The notes under the pieces: generated by a model | What the model saw: the letters and a program-made list of their open reading frames with translations, nothing else | Database searches by the model: none | Told to the model about the DNA's origin: nothing | Shown here: in pieces, positions 28,345 to 36,598 of the stretch | How positions within the stretch are numbered: the first letter of the stretch is position 1 | Layout of the letters: each line of letters starts with the position of its first letter | Assembly (NCBI RefSeq): GCF_013394165.1 | Contig: NZ_CP041330.1 | Coordinates: forward strand, 930,001-994,000 | Length of the DNA stretch: 64,000 bases | From: Pseudoalteromonas sp. Scap06 | Lineage (GTDB): Bacteria; Pseudomonadota; Gammaproteobacteria; Enterobacterales; Alteromonadaceae | Direction of reading: 5' to 3' | Position numbers and translations under genes: made by a program

Positions 28345-28725
28345 ATGGAAAATATTTTTTGTGGGTATTATGATGAGGAAACGGAGCAGGATGTTCCATT
28401 ACAACCAAACATTAGTGAAGCTATAACCTTTTTCAAAAGTTTTATTTGGGAGAATGAGAATTCAGAATCCGCCATGAAAATTTTATTTTTTCAAGCTTTA
28501 GGGGATAATGAGGCTTCATTACAAATAAGTTGCCTAGAAAAAAGTTTATGGTGCATTTCTACCAGTGTTTCCATCCGAAGGCGCTTTCTTGGACCTTTTT
28601 TTAAGCGTAACACCTTCAAAATCTTTATAGATAAAAATGAAGATGAAACAGAAAGTATAATACGTTTATTTTATGATAGTTCGCCTCACAAATTTGCTGC
28701 CTTTTTAAAAAATAGTAAAGGCTAA
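28345..28725 (+). CDS. hypothetical cytoplasmic protein
   Basis: A 126-aa soluble protein without signal or membrane segment. It is acidic at the N-terminus (CGYYDEETEQD) and basic in the middle (SIRRRFLGPFFKRN). No family recognised. AAAAGGAAA lies upstream of the ATG. Size and context among other small unknown genes recall immunity-type or cargo genes, but nothing in the sequence proves that. Confidence 0.55.
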   Translation: MENIFCGYYDEETEQDVPLQPNISEAITFFKSFIWENENSESAMKILFFQALGDNEASLQISCLEKSLWCISTSVSIRRRFLGPFFKRNTFKIFIDKNEDETESIIRLFYDSSPHKFAAFLKNSKG

Positions 28726-28794
28726 GCCTTAAGAGGAGTTACACATTTAATCTCTTTATAAATCTATTCTATTACTTTGAATAAAGGACTATCA

Positions 28795-29550
28795 ATGAAG
28801 TATCTAAATTACATATTACTTTGCCTATCTCTATTTTTCACATCGAACACATTTGCGCTTGAGCAAAAGTATCACGAGAGTGTTTTACCTGTTATTGCTG
28901 CTTTTAAAACGCATGATAAAACTGCGATTGCTGCGCATATTCGCTACCCTCTAAAAAGGCAGTATCCACTTCCTGATATTAAAAATGAAGCTGAGTTTAT
29001 TAACCGCTTTGATGAAGTGTTTGATGAGGAACTTGTTGCCGTTATTGGCAGCTCTAATATCAATACCGATTGGGATAACGTAGGTTGGCGCGGCATTATG
29101 CTAAATAACGGCGTAATGTGGGTAGACACAGACGGCAAAGTTATTGCTGTGAATACACAAAATACCACTGAGCAAGCACATGCAGAAAAGTTAATCGCTC
29201 AAGATAAACAATCACTCCATTCAAGTATTAAAACCTTTCAAAAACCAATACTTGATTGGAAAACAGCTAACTATCGTGTTCGCATTGATGATTTAGGCGA
29301 TGGAAACTTCCGCTATGCGTCGTGGAGCATTGATAAAAGCCCAAGCGACAAGCCTGATATCGTTTTAATTAATGGTGATATTACCTTTGAGGGTAGTGGC
29401 GGCAATCATCACTATACGTTTAAAAATGGACGTTACAGTTACGTGTTACATGTCACTATTATTGGTTGCGATACATCTTCACTTGGTTGGCTTGAAGTAT
29501 ATAAAAACGATAAGCAATTGTTATTTGAAGGCGCTGTAAGTAAAGGTTAA
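28795..29550 (+). CDS. predicted periplasmic protein, unknown
   Basis: A 251-aa protein with a clear signal peptide (residues 1-20, ending NTFALEQ). The N-terminal half (VLPVIAAFKTHDKTAIAAHI) looks like a helical nutrient- or stress-related domain. The C-terminal half is beta-rich (GGNHHYTFKNGRYSYVLHV and similar). I do not recognise the family. AAAGG seven bases before the ATG decides against a TTG six codons upstream. Confidence 0.65.
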   Translation: MKYLNYILLCLSLFFTSNTFALEQKYHESVLPVIAAFKTHDKTAIAAHIRYPLKRQYPLPDIKNEAEFINRFDEVFDEELVAVIGSSNINTDWDNVGWRGIMLNNGVMWVDTDGKVIAVNTQNTTEQAHAEKLIAQDKQSLHSSIKTFQKPILDWKTANYRVRIDDLGDGNFRYASWSIDKSPSDKPDIVLINGDITFEGSGGNHHYTFKNGRYSYVLHVTIIGCDTSSLGWLEVYKNDKQLLFEGAVSKG

Positions 29551-29607
29551 TACAGTAGCGAAAAGAGTACATAGTTACTAATGATTAAACAGAATTAGAT
29601 ATAAAAT

Positions 29608-30051
29608 ATGAAAATAGAAGATATAAAACTTAAAATTGAAAGATCTGAATTTTATAAAAACTATAATGTTAAACAGTTGATTAAACTGGTTATTGATTTA
29701 TATGAAAGCTACCGAATTGAAAATACTAATTTAGAGTATGACGGCGATATGCTTCTTTTTCAGTGCAGGGAAGATAGCCTTAGTAAAGACTACTTTATTG
29801 TTGATATTACACGCCAAATTATTCCTGATTTAGACGACATAGATGAAGCTACAGATGCTATGCAGCAACTTAGTACGACTTTTAAATTTTTACCAAGCGA
29901 GGCTGCATTTGCGCTTTCAACAACGAGTCAGTGGTGTTCTGCGTTAAATGAGGTTGATAGTCTTAGGGCGTTTATTGAAAATAGTGAAGCTTTTCAATGG
30001 GCTATTAAAAATGATGTGGTAAAAGTAGATATTGAATTATCTTATATATAA
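29608..30051 (+). CDS. hypothetical cytoplasmic protein
   Basis: A 147-aa acidic, helix-rich protein; no signal peptide, no membrane segment, no recognised motif. It starts MKIEDIKLKIERSEF with a weak ribosome-binding site. Gene order and composition place it with the other small unknown genes around it. Confidence 0.55.
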   Translation: MKIEDIKLKIERSEFYKNYNVKQLIKLVIDLYESYRIENTNLEYDGDMLLFQCREDSLSKDYFIVDITRQIIPDLDDIDEATDAMQQLSTTFKFLPSEAAFALSTTSQWCSALNEVDSLRAFIENSEAFQWAIKNDVVKVDIELSYI

Positions 30052-30166
30052 ATATTAAAACAATAACTGTAGTCGCATGAGTTGCATCTTACTTCTTTGC
30101 TTACTGTCAATGTAAAAAATTATTTAGCAATTTGCTGCTCTTAACCACTTTAAACAAGGCAATTTT

Positions 30167-30862
30167 ATGAAAACGATTGGCATGCTCGGAGGTATGAGTT
30201 GGGAGTCTACAACCAGCTATTACAAAGCCTTAAACGAAGGCGTTAAAAACTCATTGGGTGGACTACATTCAGCCAAAATTTGTATGGTGAGCGTCGATTT
30301 TGCAAAAATTGAAGCACTACAGCATCAAGGCGATTGGCAACAAACAGCTAAGTTACTCACCAAGGCGGCTAAATCTGTTGAGGCTGGTGGTGCCGACTTT
30401 TTACTTATTTGTACCAACACTATGCATAAAGTGGCCGATGAGATTGCCAGTAATATTACCATTCCTATTTTGCACATAGCCGATGCCACCGCCGAGCAAC
30501 TAAAGCACGATAACATTACGCGAGTAGGGTTGTTGGGAACGCAATTTACAATGGAGCAAAACTTTTACAAAGAGCGTTTAACCGATAAGCATAACATTGA
30601 GGTATTAATACCTGAGCCTAATGAGCGAAAGCGTGTGCACGAGGTTATTTATTCGCAGTTATGCCAAGGGATTATTGATGACGATTCGCGAGCCGATTAT
30701 GTGCGTATTATAGAGCGATTATTTGAGCAAGGCGCGCAGGCCATCATTTTAGGCTGTACTGAAATCGCCTTGTTGGTAAAGCCACAACATACGCAGGTTC
30801 CGCTTTACGATACTACCAAAATACATGCCGAAGCAGCAGTAAAACTAGCGCTGGCAAAATAA
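30167..30862 (+). CDS. aspartate/glutamate racemase family protein
   Basis: Cofactor-independent racemase (231 aa) of the aspartate racemase/YgeA type. The two catalytic cysteines are in CTNTMH (~residue 85) and GCTEIALL (~195), each at the family position. The N-terminus KTIGMLGGMSWEST is the characteristic substrate-binding strand-loop. The likely substrate is an L-amino acid such as aspartate or homoserine; this cannot be settled here. AAGG lies before the start. It appears to be a lone gene. Confidence 0.88.
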   Translation: MKTIGMLGGMSWESTTSYYKALNEGVKNSLGGLHSAKICMVSVDFAKIEALQHQGDWQQTAKLLTKAAKSVEAGGADFLLICTNTMHKVADEIASNITIPILHIADATAEQLKHDNITRVGLLGTQFTMEQNFYKERLTDKHNIEVLIPEPNERKRVHEVIYSQLCQGIIDDDSRADYVRIIERLFEQGAQAIILGCTEIALLVKPQHTQVPLYDTTKIHAEAAVKLALAK

Positions 30863-30937
30863 ATAAGGTTGAGCTTAATTCTGTAAATAATTACTTCGTT
30901 ATGCTTGCATACACTGATGCTAATAGTTAAGGAATCT

Positions 30938-30947
30938 GGGGGGGGGG
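30938..30947 (+). repeat. homopolymer of ten G at a gene start
   Basis: Ten consecutive G, followed by AGGTG, directly before or at the start of the ankyrin-repeat gene. Such long G-runs are otherwise absent from this AT-rich region. Slippage here would alter either the reading frame or the ribosome-binding spacing. Confidence 0.9.
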
Positions 30948-30949
30948 AG

Positions 30950-31480
30950 GTGAAAAAGCTTACTATTTATTTGTTACTTTTATTATCTGTTGGATATTCT
31001 ACAGTTGCTTTATATTCGCTCATCAATAGTGATATTGAAGATGTTATTATTTGCAGCACTGATGAGAATACTCATTACATCCCAAGTGATGCTTGTGAAT
31101 ATTACTTACTTAATTATAGAGCCGATAAGAGTGATATTGAATCACTTGAATCAGGCGCTGGTCTAGCATTTTTATTTGAGATTAAAGATATAGATAAGCG
31201 CGATGCTTATATCGAATACTTTATTTCTAAAGGAATCAAAGTAAATACGTTAAGTGACATAGATGGTTTATCACCTCTACACTCGGCTATTTTGCTTAAT
31301 GACTTTGGTTTAGTGCAACTTTTAATTGATAAAGGCGCGAGTATTACTATTAAAGAAAAATCACATGGGCTTATACCTTTAGAGTTTATTCATAAACTGA
31401 GTGAAAGAAATGCTCAGATAGATAGGCAGCTGATATCTGAACTTTTGACGTCGATTTCAAATAATAAACAGGCTGGTTAA
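30950..31480 (+). CDS. membrane-anchored ankyrin-repeat protein
   Basis: About 176 aa. The N-terminus is a signal/anchor helix (LTIYLLLLLSVGYSTVAL). It is followed by a linker with two or three Cys and then ankyrin-type repeats, best seen as DGLSPLHSAILLNDFGLVQL and LIDKGASI. Start choice: the GTG right after the G-run, where the Gs can pair with the anti-Shine-Dalgarno sequence at normal spacing. An in-frame ATG at 30917 would translate through the G-run as Gly-Gly-Gly. Ankyrin proteins mediate protein contacts; the partner is unknown. Confidence 0.65.
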   Translation: MKKLTIYLLLLLSVGYSTVALYSLINSDIEDVIICSTDENTHYIPSDACEYYLLNYRADKSDIESLESGAGLAFLFEIKDIDKRDAYIEYFISKGIKVNTLSDIDGLSPLHSAILLNDFGLVQLLIDKGASITIKEKSHGLIPLEFIHKLSERNAQIDRQLISELLTSISNNKQAG

Positions 31481-31531
31481 TTCAAAGAATTACCGAATAT
31501 GTTAAATCTAGTGATTTTATTATTTACCAAC

Positions 31532-31558
31532 AAAAAAACCGCCAATTGGCGGTTTTTT
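31532..31558. terminator. bidirectional terminator between ankyrin and csbD genes
   Basis: Perfect stem AAAAAACCGCC / GGCGGTTTTTT with a four-base AATT loop. It has T-runs on both strands and lies between convergent genes. Confidence 0.93.
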
Positions 31559-31590
31559 ATTAGCAAGTAAAGCTGTTAACACGCTTTATA

Positions 31591-31788
31591 TTAATGACCT
31601 TTCTCAAAGTCATTTACTTCGCGCTCGGCCTCATCTTTGGATTTACCGTATTTTTGCTGAATTTTACCAACAAGCTCGGTACGGCTACCTTCAATTTTAT
31701 CTAAATCATCGTTGGTAAGATCGCCCCATTTTTGTTGCGCTTTACCTTTAAGTTCTTTCCAATTTCCTTCGATACGATCGCTATTCAT
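31591..31788 (-). CDS. CsbD-family stress-response protein
   Basis: A 65-aa hydrophilic protein with the family N-terminus (MNSDRIEGNWKELKGKAQQ) and a second related half (LVGKIQQKYGKSKDEAE). CsbD-like proteins are general-stress induced in many bacteria, and the biochemical role is unknown. GGAG lies five bases before the ATG. Single gene with its own terminator. Confidence 0.92.
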   Translation of the reverse strand: MNSDRIEGNWKELKGKAQQKWGDLTNDDLDKIEGSRTELVGKIQQKYGKSKDEAEREVNDFEKGH

Positions 31789-32109
31789 AATTAGCTCCTT
31801 ATTAAGAGTGATGATTTTTCATTTTAAAAGCGTTACTAATAAAATGATTTTTAACGTTCACTCATAAAGGTGCAAAGCCTATACCAGAAAGTGAAATGTT
31901 AAGTTTTTAATATATATCAATTGGTTATGGTTTTTTGATGCGTAAGGTTTTTTTCTGGTGGCGAGCTTTATAAAAATTCTGCAGGGTGGCTTGTAATTAT
32001 TTCAGGGACTGTCACTTCAGGGGTTATTATTGCAGGAACACTGTGCTGGTTTTTTATAAGTACAAAAAAAGCAAGCTATTAAAGCTCGCTTTGCTGTTTA
32101 ATAAAGGAA
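31789..32109. other. intergenic region between csbD and the DUF3360 gene
   Basis: About 320 bp. It carries the csbD promoter at its left end and the terminator of the next minus-strand gene at its right end. No ORF or RNA motif recognised. Confidence 0.4.
32064..32092 (-). terminator. terminator of the DUF3360 gene
   Basis: On the minus strand, stem AAGCGAGC / GCTTGCTT (one G-T wobble) with a seven-base loop, followed by TTTTT, about 20 bp after the stop codon. Confidence 0.75.
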
Positions 32110-33627
32110 TTAATGTCTAAAGCTTGGCATTAGCGCAGGAATGCCTGGCAGCATACCTACCAGTGCCATTACACCGGTTAATAACACAAACATTATAAGT
32201 GGGATGACCCAGCGACTCATTCGCGATAAATCAGCACTTCTTTCTTTACAGCCAATAAGGCCCAAGTTATCAAGTAGCATAGTTAATGACCAACCAAATG
32301 CAGGGTTTACTAGGCTTGATGCAAACACCACAATGGCGGCTGATTGGGTGGTTTTACCTTCACGGGTCATTTCCATACCCGCTTCAAGTAGTGGAATGAA
32401 CACCCCTACAATTAATGCAACACACAATACTGGCTGCCAAATAGCTAAGTCCATTGGATAGCCCCAAACACCCGCGATAATACAAAATAACGCAGTTAAA
32501 ATTGCGCCTGCAGGAATAGGGCGTTTTGCAATAGCAGCAGGAACAATGTAAGTGCCCCAAGATGACGCAAAGTTAGCACCGCCTAAAAGCGAGCCAAAGG
32601 TTTGTCTTGTTGATGCGCTAAGCATGGTATCGTCAATATTCATTTGTACTTTTTCAGTACGCTCAGGGTAACTAATTTTTTGAAATACTTGATGGCCTAA
32701 AAAGTCAGGAGACCACATAGCAACCGCTAAAACTGCAAAAGGAAGTACAACTACAAAGCTTTCAGCTGTTGGTAAGCCAAGCATCCAGCCGGTGTTTTCG
32801 CCCCACCAGTACATAGGGTTCATGTTTGGTAAGCCCGGTGCAGTATGAAACTCAAACGGTGCACCCAATGCAAAAGCAGTAAAACCACCAATTAAACAGC
32901 TCAGTGGCACGGCTAACCAGCGTTTTTTGTAATGCTCCAATAAAGCATAAAGTAAAATTGTGGCTAAGATTACGATAAAGGCAATATGGGTCATTTGAAT
33001 TTCTTCAGCCCATGCAAACAGCTTTTTAACTTGTGAAATGGTACCCACAAAGCCCAAATAAAGAAGTAGGCCACCACACACTCCTTTACTGGTGAGCTTG
33101 GCCATGAGACTGCCGCCTTTACTAAATGCTAATATCAATCCAAAGGCTCCTATGAGCAAACCAAAGGCCATAGGGTGTCCGCCTGCGGCAACCACAATAG
33201 GAATTAATGGAATGAGTGGGCCATGAGTACCCGCTAAGTTAGCGGTCGGTAAAATAAAGCCAGAAAATAGTAAAATAAATAGCGAAACAATTAAAAGTTC
33301 GTAGCGTACGTTTTCAAGTACAAAGCCATCACTTAAACCCAAAGGGCCTGCAAACGTGGCAGCAATGGCTGCTACCATTACTACTTTACCTATAGTAGCG
33401 GCCATTGCTGGAATGGTGTCTTCAAATTCAAAGCGATAATCTCTAAACGGTAAATTTGGACGCCAGCGTTTTGGCTGCATAATTTGCAGTTCGTGCTCTA
33501 GATAAGCGTCGCGGCTTTCAAACTCAGAGCTGGGTTTATGAAGATTTTCATAGCTATCGGACACGGTTTGAGTATCCGCTCCTGGTATAGCATCAGATGA
33601 ATTATCATCTAGCGGCTTGGTGGTCAT
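32110..33627 (-). CDS. DUF3360 multi-pass membrane protein (SLC26/NCS2-like)
   Basis: A 505-aa protein with about 12-13 membrane helices after a 70-residue polar N-terminus. The helices and re-entrant features (LAGTHGPLIPLIPIVVAAGGHP, NPAFGW) resemble the DUF3360 family of marine gammaproteobacteria and, more distantly, sulfate/purine transporters of the UraA/SLC26 fold. Substrate unknown. A purine-rich AGGAGAAGT lies before the start. Apparently a single-gene unit. Confidence 0.8.
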   Translation of the reverse strand: MTTKPLDDNSSDAIPGADTQTVSDSYENLHKPSSEFESRDAYLEHELQIMQPKRWRPNLPFRDYRFEFEDTIPAMAATIGKVVMVAAIAATFAGPLGLSDGFVLENVRYELLIVSLFILLFSGFILPTANLAGTHGPLIPLIPIVVAAGGHPMAFGLLIGAFGLILAFSKGGSLMAKLTSKGVCGGLLLYLGFVGTISQVKKLFAWAEEIQMTHIAFIVILATILLYALLEHYKKRWLAVPLSCLIGGFTAFALGAPFEFHTAPGLPNMNPMYWWGENTGWMLGLPTAESFVVVLPFAVLAVAMWSPDFLGHQVFQKISYPERTEKVQMNIDDTMLSASTRQTFGSLLGGANFASSWGTYIVPAAIAKRPIPAGAILTALFCIIAGVWGYPMDLAIWQPVLCVALIVGVFIPLLEAGMEMTREGKTTQSAAIVVFASSLVNPAFGWSLTMLLDNLGLIGCKERSADLSRMSRWVIPLIMFVLLTGVMALVGMLPGIPALMPSFRH

Positions 33628-34134
33628 GACTTCTCCTGCAACTTTGTTGCTAACTCAAAATAAAAATACAGCTTTTACAAAGCAAATGAACGTTGAGTGC
33701 GCAGGGTAAAACAGCTTGCTACAGATTGTAATTAGGCAAAAGGTCGTGCATAGCCCAGTTTAACGCTTTGTAAGTGTTAACAAAAATAGCAAAGGGATGT
33801 GTTGTAACTGGCTTGTTAAATTTAAAAGATCTTTAAATTCAGTGGTTTATTGTTCTGTTTTTACAGTGTGATCTTGTCATGCAGAATAGCGAAAAGGTCA
33901 TAAAATCAGCAGATTCAGCAGCAATCATTCTTTAGTCTAATAAAGGTGACGTTAGCCGCTATTTGCTTATTATAAATACAATTAGCCGCAAAGTTGCACA
34001 AAAGCTAATAATACTTAGTTTTAGCGGAATAACTATTTTTGGACTCAAGATAGGGTTTTAAAAGGTAATAATAGGAGTAAAGTAAAAACATAGCGCAAAG
34101 TGACTAAACAAGAAAATGCCTTTATGTAACGTAT
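33628..34134. other. 500-bp intergenic region before the flagellar cluster
   Basis: Separates the DUF3360 gene from flgN. It contains an 8-bp inverted repeat (AATTTAAA / TTTAAATT, 33819-33839), the DUF3360 promoter, and at its right end the flgN terminator. No ORF of useful length, tRNA or attachment-site-like repeat was seen. Confidence 0.4.
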
Positions 34135-34148
34135 TTATAAAGGCATTT
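34113..34148 (-). terminator. terminator of flgAMN
   Basis: Stem AAAATGCCTTTA / TAAAGGCATTT flanking a 13-nt loop that contains the flgN stop codon; it runs into a T-rich end on the minus strand. Confidence 0.7.
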
Positions 34149-34557
34149 CTGGGTAAGCTTGTTTGTTTTCACCGCCAGTTAAACGCTGTAACAACCGACG
34201 CTGGCTTGAGAGTAATTGCCCTGAGCGTTCATTCATTATTTTGCAGGTTTTAGTTTTTAGCTCAAGCTGATGCAATAGCTTAGTAGTAAGGGTGTTTATA
34301 TCAACAGGTAGAAGCGCGGTTAATTGTGCTAAACCTTCTTTGCCACCTTGTAAGCCTAAACTCACCAAAAAGCCATCGCGCTGGTTGTGCGATTCATTTA
34401 AGCTTTCTAAAAAGCCGAGCATTTTTTTATTATGTGTTTCTAGCTGCACATTACGTTGGCTTAGCAATTCGTATTGCGTTTCAAGTAATTCAATTAACGC
34501 GCCTAGCTTAGTAATGTCTTGTTGCAGACTTACAATATACTCTTTTACAGTTTTCAT
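34135..34557 (-). CDS. flgN: flagellar chaperone FlgN, lateral type
   Basis: Export chaperone for the hook-associated proteins FlgK and FlgL. A 140-aa, almost entirely helical protein with the FlgN-family coiled-coil (LGALIELLETQYELLSQRN) and the C-terminal amphipathic stretch. Its ATG overlaps the flgM stop by four bases. The order flgA-flgM-flgN, divergent from flgB, is as in lateral flagellar clusters. Confidence 0.85.
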   Translation of the reverse strand: MKTVKEYIVSLQQDITKLGALIELLETQYELLSQRNVQLETHNKKMLGFLESLNESHNQRDGFLVSLGLQGGKEGLAQLTALLPVDINTLTTKLLHQLELKTKTCKIMNERSGQLLSSQRRLLQRLTGGENKQAYPEMPL

Positions 34558-34844
34558 TTTTTATGAAGTTCAACCATAGCGTTAACGGTTTCATCAATAT
34601 TAATTTTAAATTCACCACTGGCAATTGCCGCTTTCATCATGGCTACTTTATCCATATCAACGTCTGGCTTTGCAGCTAAATCTTGAAATGTTGAGTCTAT
34701 TGATTTACTTAATGCACTCACTGAGTTTGCTTGCTCTTGTTTAGTCGCTACAGGTTGTTGTTCTGGTTTTGCATCCAGTGAAGAACGCTGGTTTGTTTTT
34801 TGGCTTTGATCAACCGCAGTGGTTGTTATTGCACTTATATTCAT
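34554..34844 (-). CDS. flgM: anti-sigma-28 factor FlgM, lateral type
   Basis: Holds the flagellar sigma factor (LafS here) inactive until the hook is finished and FlgM is exported. The 96-aa protein has a disordered polar N-terminus and the sigma-binding C-terminal helices, including VDMDKVAMMKAAIASGEFKI, the hallmark of FlgM. It has its own promoter-like motif 50 bp upstream, shared with the flagellin genes. Confidence 0.92.
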   Translation of the reverse strand: MNISAITTTAVDQSQKTNQRSSLDAKPEQQPVATKQEQANSVSALSKSIDSTFQDLAAKPDVDMDKVAMMKAAIASGEFKINIDETVNAMVELHKK

Positions 34845-34889
34845 TGTTTATTACCTAATTCGTTTATCGAATTTATATTGCTTAGTTTA

Positions 34890-34918
34890 TATCAGCGACC
34901 AAGTACAAGCATTACTTA
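34890..34918 (-). promoter_or_regulatory. candidate LafS (sigma-28) promoter of flgM
   Basis: Minus strand: TAAG, 15 bp, GTCGCTGATA, preceded by TG. The TGGTCGCT core and the 15-bp spacing to a TAA-type -35 are the same as before all three flagellin genes, which is the set expected for class-3 promoters. Confidence 0.6.
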
Positions 34919-34937
34919 ACTTTTATTTCGACATTTT

Positions 34938-35699
34938 TTAAAATGTCGCCTCTGCCACGCCTTGCGCAATTACTCTACCTTGAACTACTTTTTTTGATGA
35001 TAAATTTTTTACATTAATAACCTCACCAAGCTGGCCATCTTCAAGAGCAATGGCTTTAACATTGGCTGAGAAAGTTGCGGTATTTATTTGCAGTGAAATA
35101 TGCTCATTTTTATTGATTAAATACTGCTTTTCTAGGTATCGGGTGGAGATCACCGTGCCTTTATCAATCTCGCGTTTAACGGTAAGTCCAACTAGCTGGT
35201 CAATACCGGTTTCGCCTTGGTGGCGGTGCTTACCTAAATCCACGCTTTTATATTCTAAGTCTTGCTTATTAAGCACTTTACCTCGGTTTAAAGTGTGCTT
35301 GGCAGCTACTAGGTTTATCCACACACTTACTTTGGCACTGGCTCTAAAACGCCAAGCAGGCGATGGGCAAGATACAGAAATACTCACCCTGCCTGCAGGT
35401 GGCGTGTGATTTTGTGAGCGAGTGATTTGCAATTCATCACAGCTTAAATTTTCGCTGCCTTTAGGAATAAATAATTCTATATCTTGTCGCTGACTTTGCG
35501 AATTAACTGAGCGCAAATAGCTCTTAATTTCACTGTGCAAAAACTGCCGAATTTCTTTATCAAAATTAATGGGGATGGCCATAGCATGAGCTGGCAGAAG
35601 TCCAATAGTTAAAAGTAAGCGGAAAAACCAACGCTTCCCTTGGGGAAGTTTAGCTTCCGTGTGCTGGGCTGTTTTTTGCTCTTTTTTTATGTAAGTCAT
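34938..35699 (-). CDS. flgA: flagellar P-ring assembly chaperone FlgA, lateral type
   Basis: Periplasmic chaperone for FlgI. A 253-aa protein. Hydrophobic segment ~29-41 (FFRLLLTIGLLPAHAMA) follows an unusually long, basic N-terminus, so the true start could be later. The C-terminal SAF/ChapFlgA domain shows NRGKVLNKQDLEYKSVDLG, VISTRYLEK and the final VQGRVIAQGVAEATF. Divergent from flgB; its 5' region contains the 26-bp element that may serve the flgB promoter. Confidence 0.9.
   Translation of the reverse strand: MTYIKKEQKTAQHTEAKLPQGKRWFFRLLLTIGLLPAHAMAIPINFDKEIRQFLHSEIKSYLRSVNSQSQRQDIELFIPKGSENLSCDELQITRSQNHTPPAGRVSISVSCPSPAWRFRASAKVSVWINLVAAKHTLNRGKVLNKQDLEYKSVDLGKHRHQGETGIDQLVGLTVKREIDKGTVISTRYLEKQYLINKNEHISLQINTATFSANVKAIALEDGQLGEVINVKNLSSKKVVQGRVIAQGVAEATF
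35634..35659 (+). promoter_or_regulatory. candidate LafK enhancer (copy A)
   Basis: 26-bp element of the form CTTCC-N5-GGAAGTT-N2-GCTTCCG, identical in 21 of 26 positions to a second copy at 51126. It is centred about 103 bp upstream of the predicted start of the flgB sigma-54 promoter and lies inside the flgA coding region. Confidence 0.6.
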
Positions 35700-35721
35700 T
35701 GAAAAAGTATACTTTTAAAAG

Positions 35722-35738
35722 TTGGCATAAAGGTTGTT
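35722..35738 (+). promoter_or_regulatory. candidate sigma-54 promoter of flgB
   Basis: TTGGCAT, five bases, TTGTT: the -24 GG is conserved and the -12 has GT instead of GC. Transcription would start near 35749, 55 bp before the flgB ATG. A weaker alternative (CTGG ... TTGCT) at 35664-35680 lies too close to the enhancer-like element. Confidence 0.55.
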
Positions 35739-35803
35739 ATACACAAGGTAGAAAGTGTATGCGAAGCGCGAAAGCATACAAGAAACAAAAATTAGAGGCA
35801 ACA

Positions 35804-36178
35804 ATGGAACTATTTGATAAAGCGTTAGGTGTTCACCCTTTTTCAATGAAATTAAGGTTAGACAGAGCAGAAGTCATTGCCAGTAACTTGGCTAATGTTG
35901 ACACGCCTGGGTTTAAATCTCGAGATGTAGATTACCGTCAAATTATGCAAAGTGTCTCATCCAGTTTTTCGCAAAACAGAGATGTTGATTTTGCTGGTGT
36001 ACAAACGGATGAACTTAAATATCGCGTTCCTTATCAACCATCAAGTGATGGCAACACTGTTGAGTTAAATATTGAGCAAGCAAAATTTGCCAGCAACAGT
36101 ATGGATTTTCAAACCAGTTTGACCTTTTTAAATATGAAAATAAATGGCTTACATAAAGTTATTTCAGGGAAATCATAA
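35804..36178 (+). CDS. flgB: flagellar proximal rod protein FlgB, lateral type
   Basis: Rod subunit at the base of the flagellar axis (124 aa). N-terminal axial motif VIASNLANVDTPGFKSRD and C-terminal helix FLNMKINGLHKVISGK are typical. The ATG is preceded by GAGG; the frame stays open upstream, but that part contains the promoter. Its stop overlaps the flgC start by one base. Confidence 0.94.
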   Translation: MELFDKALGVHPFSMKLRLDRAEVIASNLANVDTPGFKSRDVDYRQIMQSVSSSFSQNRDVDFAGVQTDELKYRVPYQPSSDGNTVELNIEQAKFASNSMDFQTSLTFLNMKINGLHKVISGKS

Positions 36179-36594
36179 TGTCTTTTAATTCAATTTATGA
36201 CGCTAGCGGCAGCGCCATGCGCGCTCAAGTTATTCGCCTCGACACCATTGCATCTAACCTAGCCAATGCCGATACCGCAGCCGGTTCAGAAGCCGACGCT
36301 TACAAGGCACTTAAACCAGTATTTTCTGCTTTGTACAAACAAACACAAGACAGCCAATCAATTTCAGCCTCGGTTGATGTATTAGGGATCACTGAGTCAA
36401 ACCGTGCGGTAGAGCAGCGCTACGAGCCAAATAACCCAATTGCTAACAACGATGGTTATGTATTTTACTCCAACGTAAATGCACTTGAAGAAATGGCAGA
36501 TATGATGTCTGCAAGTCGCAGCTACCAAACATCTGTTGAAGTTATGGGGCGTGTAAATAGCATGCAGCAAAGTATTCTTAAGTTAGGACAATAA
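36178..36594 (+). CDS. flgC: flagellar proximal rod protein FlgC, lateral type
   Basis: Rod subunit (138 aa). N-terminus FNSIYDASGSAMRAQ with the DTIASNLANADT axial motif, middle segment VEQRYEPNNPIANNDGYV, and C-terminal helix ASRSYQTSVEVM are family features. Translation is coupled to flgB (TAATG). Confidence 0.95.
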   Translation: MSFNSIYDASGSAMRAQVIRLDTIASNLANADTAAGSEADAYKALKPVFSALYKQTQDSQSISASVDVLGITESNRAVEQRYEPNNPIANNDGYVFYSNVNALEEMADMMSASRSYQTSVEVMGRVNSMQQSILKLGQ

Positions 36595-36598
36595 TATT

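Noticed and set aside
33819..33839. 8-bp AT-only inverted repeat before the flagellar cluster as a possible attachment or integration site
   Set aside because: AT-only palindromes are expected by chance in this DNA; no integrase, tRNA or matching repeat at the other side is visible.
35664..35680. Second sigma-54-like sequence (CTGG ... TTGCT) between the enhancer-like element and flgB
   Set aside because: Correct spacing but poor -24 (TGGGC), and only 5 bp from the 26-bp element, too close for enhancer-type activation. The site at 35722 matches the geometry of the lafD promoter better.
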